From contig KZ111141.1 in the NCBI GenBank assembly GCA_002077045.2, positions 423,001-487,000 on the forward strand: a stretch of DNA of 64,000 bases, in the 5' to 3' direction. This DNA comes from Rachicladosporium sp. CCFEE 5018 (taxonomy: Eukaryota; Ascomycota; Dothideomycetes; Cladosporiales; Cladosporiaceae). The notes beneath the pieces were generated by a model. That model did no database searches, had not been told where the DNA came from, and saw only the letters and a program-made list of their open reading frames with translations. Position numbers and translations under genes: made by a program. Positions 54,080 to 62,263 of this stretch are shown here, piece by piece. Each line of letters opens with the position of its first letter. The first letter of the stretch is position 1.

Positions 54080-54310
54080 CTAGATATAATCCAGCTCATC
54101 CTCATCGTCTTTCAACTCCCTCATATTCCCCTCCCGATCAATAATCGTCCTCACATTTCCCAGATAAGTCTCTCCATTCAACATCGCCAGCTGCGCAAAC
54201 TCATTCCTCACTTCCCCCGCCTCGAACAACCTCTGCTGCTTCGTCTTCTTCTCAGCAGCAGCCATCTCCTTAAAAGTCGGCAGCTCCCCAGCCGCTTCAT
54301 CTTCCGCCAT
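54080..54310 (-). CDS. Small acidic hypothetical protein (76 aa), overlapping the upstream ORF
   Basis: This ORF starts at an ATG at 54310, 14 nt before the stop of the larger ORF on the same strand, in another frame. The translation looks coding: MAEDEAAGELPTFKEM, an amphipathic Lys/Ala helix (AAAEKKTKQQRLFEAG), LNGETYLGNVRTI and an acidic end (ELKDDEDELDYI). No family was recognised. It could be a downstream cistron, or the last exon of the larger gene joined by a splice I could not find, or the product of a sequencing frameshift. The same frame is open further upstream to 54412. Confidence 0.45.
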   Translation of the reverse strand: MAEDEAAGELPTFKEMAAAEKKTKQQRLFEAGEVRNEFAQLAMLNGETYLGNVRTIIDREGNMRELKDDEDELDYI

Positions 54311-55415
54311 CCTCCTCTCCCTCGTAGGACTCTCCAAAAAACTCAATCTCGCCAGATGAATTGATCCTCGCAGCTCGAACCTCACCCAAAACCACCTCCT
54401 CCACCTCCTCACGTCCTATCCCCTCCTCGCGCCTTATCGCATCATCAATCCGTCCCCGTATCTCCTCAGACCTGAATTTAATAGAATGCAGAATCCGCTC
54501 CTGCTCTTCCGTCAACACAACCTCCTCGTCGCCAGCAGCCTCGGTAGCAAACTGGTGAGCCGCACGATGGTCCATGCCCATCATAATAGCATCGCGCTGG
54601 GCTTCCCATTCGCGGACCAGGGGCTCGCGATCTTCCTGAGACAGACCCTGCAGTGCATCAAAGTACGCCAATTGTTCGCGCTGGTCATGCACAGGGTCGA
54701 ATCGAGTTGGATCGCCGTCCGAGGGCGCCGCGAGCGCTCTCACTTCGTGGGCGGGCCGCTGCATCTCCAGCGCACTTTGGGCTTCCATTCGCGCGCGCCG
54801 TTTCTCAATGTCGCGTCGTACATCTTCGGGTACTAGATAAGCGTATTCTTCGGTATCGTCAGTGGTCCCAAAACTTCCATGTGCTCCGGCTCCACGCCGA
54901 ACGTCGTCATTCGCAGCCTGCTCCTCCTCCTCTATCGCCGGTCCACGCCTCCGTTCCAAATACGCCACCTCGTTCATGACTCTTCCAAGCCACGCCCCAG
55001 TGCTCAGCATAGGTGCATCAAAATGCTCATATTCAGGATGCTCAGCGCGCCAAGCACGGATCGCAGGCTCTAATTCGTCACCAGGAAGGTCTGCTACTGC
55101 TTCATAGAACTCAACCCGCGCGTGCATAGCGTGGTAAATCTCCATCCAACGCGCACGTTGCGCTGGGCCACGCTCAGCAAGCCGCCAGAGATTGTCTAAG
55201 TCATCGTCGGCGACGCTTGGTGAAACGGAATCAGAATCCGAAGGCGACCCGTACCCGGCGTAGTACGGGTCGCCATGGTCTTCGAGATACTGTCTCCGCT
55301 CCTCCTCAAGTCGTGCCAGGATTGTCGAACCCGAAGAGCATTTTGGGAGTACGTCTAGTGCCATCGTAAAGACAAAGCGCATGTTGGCGAATTGCTGCGT
55401 ATTCATCGTGTTCAT
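54297..55415 (-). CDS. Hypothetical acidic/charged protein (372 aa)
   Basis: The ATG at 55415 begins MNTMNTQQFANMRFVFTMAL; later in-frame ATGs are possible starts. The body is rich in Glu, Arg, Ala and Asp with long helical stretches (ARLEEERRQYLEDHGDPYY, ERGPAQRARWMEIYHAMHAR, RRDIEKRRARMEAQSALEM). A defined segment, ELEPAIRAWRAEHPEYEHFD, lies near residue 130. The end is acidic (GEIEFFGESYEGEEDGGR). There is no signal peptide or membrane helix, so it is probably an intracellular protein. The family is not recognised. Its stop overlaps the start of the 76-residue ORF. Upstream minus-strand sequence with possible splice sites (55430-56324) might be 5' exons. Confidence 0.6.
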   Translation of the reverse strand: MNTMNTQQFANMRFVFTMALDVLPKCSSGSTILARLEEERRQYLEDHGDPYYAGYGSPSDSDSVSPSVADDDLDNLWRLAERGPAQRARWMEIYHAMHARVEFYEAVADLPGDELEPAIRAWRAEHPEYEHFDAPMLSTGAWLGRVMNEVAYLERRRGPAIEEEEQAANDDVRRGAGAHGSFGTTDDTEEYAYLVPEDVRRDIEKRRARMEAQSALEMQRPAHEVRALAAPSDGDPTRFDPVHDQREQLAYFDALQGLSQEDREPLVREWEAQRDAIMMGMDHRAAHQFATEAAGDEEVVLTEEQERILHSIKFRSEEIRGRIDDAIRREEGIGREEVEEVVLGEVRAARINSSGEIEFFGESYEGEEDGGR

Positions 55416-55481
55416 TTTCTATAATAGCGAGTCGCCGGAAGCAGCGCTCGAACACCCATCTCAGCTCCGATACCCACAACC

Positions 55482-56324
55482 TTACATACCCATAGAGGAC
55501 TTATATTGCTCGAGGTCATGGCATTGCACAACTTCTGATGACCGTGCCCAACCCTCCATGGTCCACACGTCAGGCGACATCGTGACTTGAAATCCAAGCA
55601 ATCCATCGCGTTTCGGATTTATCACATATATGATCGGATGGGACATGGAAATGTGGATTGTCAGTATTTCGGGAGAATGGCTATGCTGAATTTCATTTGT
55701 AAGGAGGAGACGAGGTTCGAGCACATGAGACGGCAGACAATAGGATACCTAGCTTGAACAACTTACCTCGATACTCGATTGAACGCTGTATGGACGGTCA
55801 TTGAAATCATGCCAGTATTGGCATAACAGATGCTTCAACCCGACACAGGATTGCTCATGATGAGATGGAAGGAGACCTGCCTGTAGACGTACAGCAATGG
55901 CTTGTGATACCTTTGGCGCTGTTTCCAGGTCCCTGGGACGATGTCCGAGAATGATTTCTTTGTTCGTTATGAAGGCCAAGACAACCGCGATAGTCGAAGT
56001 CGAAAAGCCACGCTCGGAGGTGCCACTCGATTGTCCCGTCGCTGGCGTCAGACCGAGACGAAGATGCTGGGTGATGCCTTTCGATAGAAAGTGCGATGCA
56101 TTGGAAGAAGACCCCCAGTTTGAGCGCCACGAACGACGTCGAAGACGCAGCCAAATGCAGCTGACGAAAGCGGCCACTGCCAGCGGTCTAAGGGCTTTCG
56201 AAGTCGTACGCCACGTGCACACCTCAGCTGCTGTGCTCGTCAGGGTCCGGTCAGCTGCACCGTCAAGTCGGAGAGACGAGGACATGATATAACGCGAAGT
56301 GGCGAGGCGTATGAATATTCCCAT
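55482..56324 (-). CDS. Possible two-exon gene, unsupported by domain
   Basis: Minus-strand frames 56324-55770 and about 55706-55482 can be joined by a GTAAGT donor (near 55765) and an AATTCAG acceptor, keeping the frame (SVQSSIE to HSHSPEILTI). The translation is Ser/Arg/Leu-rich with one hydrophobic patch (FSTSTIAVVLAFI). The plus strand also has a 131-codon frame here (55897-56292), so neither strand is convincing. It may be the leader or upstream exons of the gene at 54297-55415, or noise. Confidence 0.2.
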
Positions 56325-56921
56325 GGTTAGTATCTGTGGAAGTAAAAGGAAGAGGTGATGTCAGCATCGCCTCGAGAGATCTCATGGCAGTGATTAAGGT
56401 TGGGCGGGAGCTGAGTAAGGCGATCCCAGGTGATGCAGACAGCGAGTCTTCGCTACACCAAGCATGGCATCCACGCTTTGCTGCCACACACTACCCTTCC
56501 TCTTCGCTGCCTCCCACCTTGCTTGACATTCAATTCGTTGTCCTGACCACTGACATTGCTCCTGCATAGACTCATACATAACGTGCGCCGTGTTCCCATC
56601 GTGAAGAGCGGGTCCGAAGAGGGGAGGCCGTTCGCGCTACTCAGTGGAGAGGCCGATCTTCTGCGATCGGCGCGGAAAGGCCAGACCACATCCATCACTG
56701 GAGACTTTAGATTCGTAGAAGAGCTCTTACAACGGCTCCGATCAGGCCTGCGGTAAGCAAACATTTGGGCGACGCCAACGAAAGTCCATTCCACCATCTG
56801 AGGGCTTTACCGCGATATCAGCGATTGCATTTGCGATCGATCGGTGTGAACAAAGCCAGGAAACCAAGTGGTGCTCCGTAAGAAAGCGCGAGAGCCAGCG
56901 CACAACACCATCCAGCACAGC
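56325..56921. other. Upstream region of the F-box/WD40 gene
   Basis: This 597-bp stretch holds the presumed promoter. The WD40 gene's frame is open back to a GTG at 56868 but has no ATG there. No other feature is supported. Confidence 0.5.
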
Positions 56922-59129
56922 ATGGCCGACGAGGCCTGGGCGACACGCCGACCCTCGTCAAGCCTGATGGACTACGCAACACCTACCGACGATGAGTCGG
57001 CCGCGCTCACTCGAATGCCTTCACAACTACACAGCAGAGCGAACCGCTTCTATGAGTCTCGACATCATGGCAAAGCGGCGGTCGGACACCCAAGACCCAG
57101 ACAGATCAAGACCTCGCCCTCAGAACCCACAATGCCTATACCTATACCCTCGAACCCGAGCGTCATCCCGGGCAACACACTACCGTCTGCACCAGCGAGT
57201 CCTCCCACGCCGGCGCCGAGTCCAAGACCGCTGCAAGGGCAGCCTGACTGGAGCACCGCGGGCGTCACTGAAGACATCGGCGAGGTGGATATGGAGGACT
57301 CAATCTCGCTCGCCGATCACGCGAGCGGAGAAAGCGCGAGTATGTTTGGGTACAGACACATGCGTGCGACGTTTGCAGACTTCGACAGTGAGGCAAAGCA
57401 AAGGATGCTAGGAGAATTACTGAACATGTGCGATGGGCCGACGCTAGGCTGGGTGGCGCAGTTCGTTGCGCCGCGACTAAAGAGAGATCCATTTTCGTCC
57501 TTGCCAAACGAGCTATGCTTGCGGATCTTGACGTTTGTCGATGATGCGACGACTTTAGCGAGAAGCAGTCAAGTGAGCAGAAGATGGAAAGAGCTTGTCG
57601 GTGACGATATGGCGTGGAAGAGCTTGTGCGAGAAGCATGCATACCGACGCATGAGCGACGACATCCTACAGCAGCCCAAACCACGACCATCGTCTTGGCG
57701 CGGTTCAAGACCCAGCTCGCCTACAGTCTACCCACAGACACTGCAGAGCCACCCTTATGGAGCGCGATTCAGCCCGACAGACTTCCCCGCATTGGCTCCT
57801 CTATCCTCGAGTGCGCCTGATTTGACAAGACACATGTCGATGGGAGCTGGCTTGAACGCGCTCCCACCTACGCTCACATTGCGAAGTAGTAGCAAACGTG
57901 CCAACCCCCGTCCAGCGGCTATGAGCTACCGCGCACACTACAAGCACCGCCATCTCATCTCCAAGGCATGGAAATCCGGCGGCCTCACATCGAGTCACAC
58001 CATTACGCCCGACCAAGGTGTCGTCACCTCTCTGCACATGACCACAAGCTTCATCATTGTCGCCCTCGACAACGCCAAGATCCACGTCTTCAGCCTGTTA
58101 GGTGAGCATCTCCGCTGTCTACAAGGTCATGTGATGGGTGTCTGGGCCACGGCGCCCTTCGGCGATACCCTCGTCTCAGGCGGCTGTGACCGCGACGTCA
58201 GGGTCTGGGACTTGAACACCGGCCAAGCAGTGTACACGCTCCGCGGCCACACTTCGACAGTCCGCTGTCTCAAGATCTGCCCTGGACGCGGACCAGGACA
58301 ATCTGACCTGGCTATTTCCGGATCCCGCGATACGACGCTTCGAATTTGGGACATTACTAAGGGCCATTGTAGACACGTCCTCGTCGGCCACCAAGCCAGC
58401 GTCCGCTGTCTAGACATCTCCGGCGACCTTGTCGTCTCGGGATCATATGACACCACAGCCCGCATCTGGTCGATCAGCGAAGGTCGCTGTCTTCGAACGC
58501 TGCAAGGCCACTTTAGCCAGATCTACGCCATCGCGTTCGATGGCCGGAGAGTAGCCACAGGCAGCTTGGACACTTCTGTCCGTGTCTGGGACCCTAATAC
58601 CGGACGCTGCTTGGCGCAACTCCAAGGCCACACGTCCCTCGTCGGTCAACTCCAGCTTCGCGGCGAAACGCTCGTCACTGGCGGTTCGGACGGGAGTGTG
58701 CGTGTCTGGAGTCTGGAAACTTACAGCGCAATCCACCGCCTCGCAGCGCACGACAACAGCGTCACATCGCTCCAATTCGACGACGTGCGTATCGTCAGCG
58801 GTGGCTCCGACGGCCGAGTCAAAGTCTGGGACCTCGCTTCTGGTCGTCTCGTCCGCGAGCTTGGAGCACCTGCTGAAGCAGTCTGGCGTGTCGTCTTCGA
58901 GGAAGAGAAAGCTGTGGTGCTTGCTAGTCGCAACGGTAGGACTGTGATGGAGGTGTGGAACTTTGCGCCGCCGCCTGAAAGTCCCACGCTGCTTGCTGCG
59001 GGGCGGTGGGCGGGACTCAGCGATACAGCGCCACGGCCGTACGTGGAGCCTATGTTTGGGGAACGGCCGCGGTATGAGGATTTGATGGATGTTGATGGCG
59101 AGGGGAAGGAGATAGCGGGACCATCATGA
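56922..59129 (+). CDS. CDC4: F-box and WD40 repeat protein of the Cdc4/Fbw7 type (SCF substrate receptor)
   Basis: Cdc4-type proteins bring phosphorylated substrates to SCF ubiquitin ligase in the nucleus. This single exon of 735 residues has its first ATG at 56922. The N-terminal 165 residues are Ser/Pro-rich. A helical segment (DSEAKQRMLGELLNMCDGP) precedes the F-box at about 189-235 (DPFSSLPNELCLRILTFVDD, VSRRWKELVGDDMAWKSLC). Then comes the linker SYRAHYKHRHLISKAW. From about 363 to 680 there are seven or eight WD40 repeats, for example GGCDRDVRVWDLNTGQAVYT, SGSRDTTLRIWDITKGHC and TGSLDTSVRVWDPNTGRC. The GHVMGVWAT and HTSTVRCLKI blades are Cdc4-like. Fungi have several F-box/WD40 paralogues, so strict orthology to yeast Cdc4 is not proven. 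Confidence 0.88.
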   Translation: MADEAWATRRPSSSLMDYATPTDDESAALTRMPSQLHSRANRFYESRHHGKAAVGHPRPRQIKTSPSEPTMPIPIPSNPSVIPGNTLPSAPASPPTPAPSPRPLQGQPDWSTAGVTEDIGEVDMEDSISLADHASGESASMFGYRHMRATFADFDSEAKQRMLGELLNMCDGPTLGWVAQFVAPRLKRDPFSSLPNELCLRILTFVDDATTLARSSQVSRRWKELVGDDMAWKSLCEKHAYRRMSDDILQQPKPRPSSWRGSRPSSPTVYPQTLQSHPYGARFSPTDFPALAPLSSSAPDLTRHMSMGAGLNALPPTLTLRSSSKRANPRPAAMSYRAHYKHRHLISKAWKSGGLTSSHTITPDQGVVTSLHMTTSFIIVALDNAKIHVFSLLGEHLRCLQGHVMGVWATAPFGDTLVSGGCDRDVRVWDLNTGQAVYTLRGHTSTVRCLKICPGRGPGQSDLAISGSRDTTLRIWDITKGHCRHVLVGHQASVRCLDISGDLVVSGSYDTTARIWSISEGRCLRTLQGHFSQIYAIAFDGRRVATGSLDTSVRVWDPNTGRCLAQLQGHTSLVGQLQLRGETLVTGGSDGSVRVWSLETYSAIHRLAAHDNSVTSLQFDDVRIVSGGSDGRVKVWDLASGRLVRELGAPAEAVWRVVFEEEKAVVLASRNGRTVMEVWNFAPPPESPTLLAAGRWAGLSDTAPRPYVEPMFGERPRYEDLMDVDGEGKEIAGPS

Positions 59130-59896
59130 GACTTCGTGGTAGGATGATATCATGAGAAGGCGGAGAAAGTCGTATCGTGTGCGCTTCTTTAGCAAGGCGC
59201 TGGAGGTGCTTTCTTCAAGCTTGACGAAGCATTGCAGGATGAGTCGATGTCTATGGAGATGGAAGACTTATGCATTGAATGATGGAAGGAGACGAAGCAA
59301 TGCTTCATGCTGGGCTGGGTGCATCTGGGCGTTGCATTTATGGAATCGGTCCGCTCGTTGGAAGCGATGGGAAGGGTATTTGACAATTACTGCGAAGCAC
59401 GATAGACCACGAAGCCTGGTGTGTCCTGACTCGTCTATCTTAGGATCCCTCACCCTTGAATGCTCACTGCCTCTCCTGATACCATTGTATATCCGATTCG
59501 CGTAGCCCTTAATGTAGATCGACCTCGGCGCAACTGCCGAAGCCTTTGGACGTCACCTCATGGTTGTAAGGTAGGTACATTATGTATGCTACACTTTCGC
59601 TATCACTCCTTCGACATCGCAATCTGACTGAAGCATTCCTGCAATCCACCACCCTGATCTGATCAACAGACAGCGCGACTCACTGTAGCTCATCGGAATC
59701 GACAGTTTCACGAGACAAATCCCCAGCACTTCCACCTTGGCCGCTGTAGCTGTCATAGCCCTGGATGACCTCTCGAAGCAATTAATCTCAAAACCCCATC
59801 CGCACACAATCACTGGCTACAATCCACCATCTTCCAAGCGATCAAGTGGGCGGTACATCGCGTCTCGTCTTTGAACCCCGGGAAGGAACCTCAAAA
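59130..59896. other. Intergenic, no supported gene
   Basis: This 767-bp stretch lies between the F-box/WD40 gene and the ketopantoate reductase. The plus-strand ORF at 59152-59505 has a Trp/Arg/Ser-rich, domainless translation and is probably 3' flank. Confidence 0.5.
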
Positions 59897-60921
59897 ATGC
59901 CCACCCGCGTCCTCATAGTAGGCGCCGGCGCCGTCGGCGCCTTCTACGGCTCCCGCCTCGCCACAACGCCCAACATCCTCGTCTCAGCACTCTGTCGCTC
60001 AAACTACAAAGTCGTCGCACAGTCCGGGTTCCGCGTCACTTCGCCGAAATTCCCAGATTACACCTTCCGCCCCCAGCATACCTTTGCCTCTCCGGCCGAA
60101 GCTAGGAACGCGAAAGTGCATTGGGATTATTTACTCGTGAGCACGAAGGCGTTGCCGGATGTTAGTGATGACTCGGAGTTACTTGAGGGGTTGGTTGGGG
60201 ATGGGACAGCTGTGGTGTTGGTGCAGAATGGGATTGGGGTTGAGGCGCCTTATCTCCAGCGGTTTCCGGGAGCGACGGTGCTGAGTGCTGTGACGATTGT
60301 GAGTGCTGCGCAGCCGGAGCACGGCGTGATCAAACATAATCGCTGGACGCGGATCTCTGTTGGACCGTACTTACCGCATCTGGATGCTGGTGGCGAGGGG
60401 ACGAAGAGTAGTGACGCGGAGGCAGAGACGAAGGGAAAGGCGTTCGTGGAGATGTTGAAGCAAGGCGGTATCAACGATGCGGAAGTGTATGATCACGCTG
60501 GCTTGCAGTTTGTGAGGTGGCATAAGCTTGCTATCAACGCTGCTATGAATCCCTCCTCGGTGCTGTCGGGCGGCAGCGGAACCAAGCCATGTCTTCGGAT
60601 TCTGAGCTGAGTCGGCATTTACTAGGCGTCATGAACGAGGTCCTCGAGACTGCGCCGAAGGTACTCGGCAAGCCGCTGCCTACGAAGCTTGCGCCTGCTG
60701 AGAAGGTGCTTGAGAGCACGAGGAAGAACAGCAGTGGCAGCAAGCCGAGTATGGCTATCGACTGGTCCGAGGGCAAGCGAATGGAACTCGAAGTCATCCT
60801 AGGCAACGCAGTCCGCCTCGCCCGCGAGAAAGGCGTAGAAATGCCGCGATGTCAGAGCATGTACGCCCTACTTCGAATGGCACAAGAGAACAGAGAGGCA
60901 GCGAAGAGCAGTAAACTCTAA
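59897..60921 (+). pseudogene. 2-dehydropantoate 2-reductase (ApbA/PanE family) with a frameshift
   Basis: Family members reduce ketopantoate to pantoate with NADPH in pantothenate synthesis. Fungi also have paralogues with other substrates. The ATG at 59897 starts MPTRVLIVGAGAVGAFYGSR, a Rossmann dinucleotide motif. Further matches are DYLLVSTKALPDV, VVLVQNGIGVEAPY and the C-terminal domain VRWHKLAINAAMNPSSVLSG. The frame then goes wrong: it stops at 60610, while the rest of the domain (DSELSRHLLGVM, MELEVILGNAVRLAREKGVE, YALLRMAQ) continues in another frame from about 60580 to 60921. A shift near 60572-60588 (1 nt lost, or 2 gained) rejoins them. No GT-AG intron fits. It is either a recent inactivation or a sequencing error. 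Everything else is intact, about 340 residues in all. Confidence 0.85.
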
Positions 60922-60942
60922 TCTTTGACGTACGCAAACGGC

Positions 60943-62040
60943 TTAGAAGCCATACTTACTCCCCGCCTCTCCCCTATTCCTCCTTCCCTCAGCCCACTTA
61001 TCCTCCAACGCCTCCCCCTGACTCTTCACATTATTCACCAGCTGCTGCAGACTATGTTTCCCCGGCGCCACAGCTTTCACAGCACGATGCTGCACCGCTT
61101 CGCCCTTCTCCAGCAACTCCCGATTACTAGCGTACTCGGCATCCATATTGAAGTGCGTGACTGTGAGAGTTTCCGGCGCGCCGTGCCGGCCGAAAAGCTG
61201 TCGGCGTTGCGCGGGCGTGAGGTTCATGTCTGAGGCTATGTCTGAGAGGGTGTTTGCGTTTGTGAGGGGGGCGGGTTCGCTGGTTGGTTCGGGGGCGTTG
61301 GGTGCCTCTATGCTTGAAGGTGTCGAGAACTGGGGAGTATAGAAGCCCATGGGCTGCGGTGAGGGTACTGCGACGTCTTCTGAAGGTGTGATTGAGAAGA
61401 GCGAGGGTTTAGGTTGGGAGCTTGGTGCTGAGGTCGGAGGGTCGGGGTCTTTTGGCGTGCTGCGTGGTGTCGTGTCTTCGGCTGGAGGATCGGGCTTCTG
61501 TGCAGGCGCAGGCATAGGTTTCTTTTTCTTCTTGGCATTCGCCACACTTAGCGGCATGAATCTTGTGGCCTTTCCAGTGGTCTTGACTTCTGCTGGCTCC
61601 TTGGCTGGGTCATCGTCCGCTGCTGCGGCAGGTACTGCTGGTCCACCATCTTCACCCGCATCGTCGTACCCTCCAATATCCTCGCTCCCCTCTGTCCTCG
61701 GCGGCGGCGCTCGACTGAACGCAGCTTCCGAGCTCGTCCTCAAGCTGACGCCTGGCTTTGGCGCGTTGCCCTGAGTTGTGCGCTTGGGTGGTGGCAGCAA
61801 GCTATTGAAGCCCGTGAACGACCCGCTCGTCTTCGCCTTCTTGGCGACCGGCTCTTCTGAACCCTGCGACTGTCCGGGCTCTGCTTTGATGCTCGGTAGC
61901 TCGAATGTGATCTTCTTCCGTGCTCCTCTTTTAGTTGCAAACTTGGCTGGCGGCGCTGTTGGTGCCGGGGCTACCTTCGCGGGTGCTGTCGCGGGCTCGG
62001 TATCGGACGTCTCGCTGTCAGAGTAGGCGACGAGTGCCAT
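60943..62040 (-). CDS. PRCC-like nuclear protein (Pro-rich, possible splicing-associated factor)
   Basis: This single exon of 365 residues has its ATG at 62040. The N-terminus is MALVAYSDSETSDTEP, as in fungal PRCC-domain proteins. The first 250 residues are low-complexity Pro/Ala/Ser/Lys with basic clusters (TKRGARKKITFELP, NAKKKKKPMP), likely nuclear signals. The C-terminal 95 residues carry the conserved PRCC-type region. It includes NLTPAQRRQLFGRHG, FNMDAEYASNRELLEKGE, APGKHSLQQLVNNVKSQGEA and the terminal RRNRGEAGSKYGF. Human PRCC is a nuclear protein linked to splicing factors and mitotic checkpoint control. The fungal role is not established. It is convergent with the ketopantoate reductase gene, with 21 bp between the stops. 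Confidence 0.85.
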   Translation of the reverse strand: MALVAYSDSETSDTEPATAPAKVAPAPTAPPAKFATKRGARKKITFELPSIKAEPGQSQGSEEPVAKKAKTSGSFTGFNSLLPPPKRTTQGNAPKPGVSLRTSSEAAFSRAPPPRTEGSEDIGGYDDAGEDGGPAVPAAAADDDPAKEPAEVKTTGKATRFMPLSVANAKKKKKPMPAPAQKPDPPAEDTTPRSTPKDPDPPTSAPSSQPKPSLFSITPSEDVAVPSPQPMGFYTPQFSTPSSIEAPNAPEPTSEPAPLTNANTLSDIASDMNLTPAQRRQLFGRHGAPETLTVTHFNMDAEYASNRELLEKGEAVQHRAVKAVAPGKHSLQQLVNNVKSQGEALEDKWAEGRRNRGEAGSKYGF

Positions 62041-62263
62041 AGCTGTGGACAGTGTACAGTCTCACTGTGTCAAGGCATTGCTGAGACCAACGAGATCTTG
62101 AAGTTGATAGACTGACTCGCGCCCAGATCGTCACCTCTTATCGCAGCTCCACTTCCACACGCACCCCACACTACGTGCATTACCTACCACTCTCTTTGTG
62201 CAACAACATCGCCATGTAGCAGCATCTGCCAGCTGGTCTGGTGGGCCATACACATTACTCACC

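Noticed and set aside
59152..59505. 117-codon plus-strand ORF after the F-box/WD40 gene
   Set aside because: The translation is Trp/Arg/Ser-rich without structure, and the position fits a 3' UTR.
60540..60600. An intron explaining the ketopantoate reductase frame change
   Set aside because: The only GT-AG span without conserved coding sequence would be under 30 nt, too short for a spliceosomal intron.
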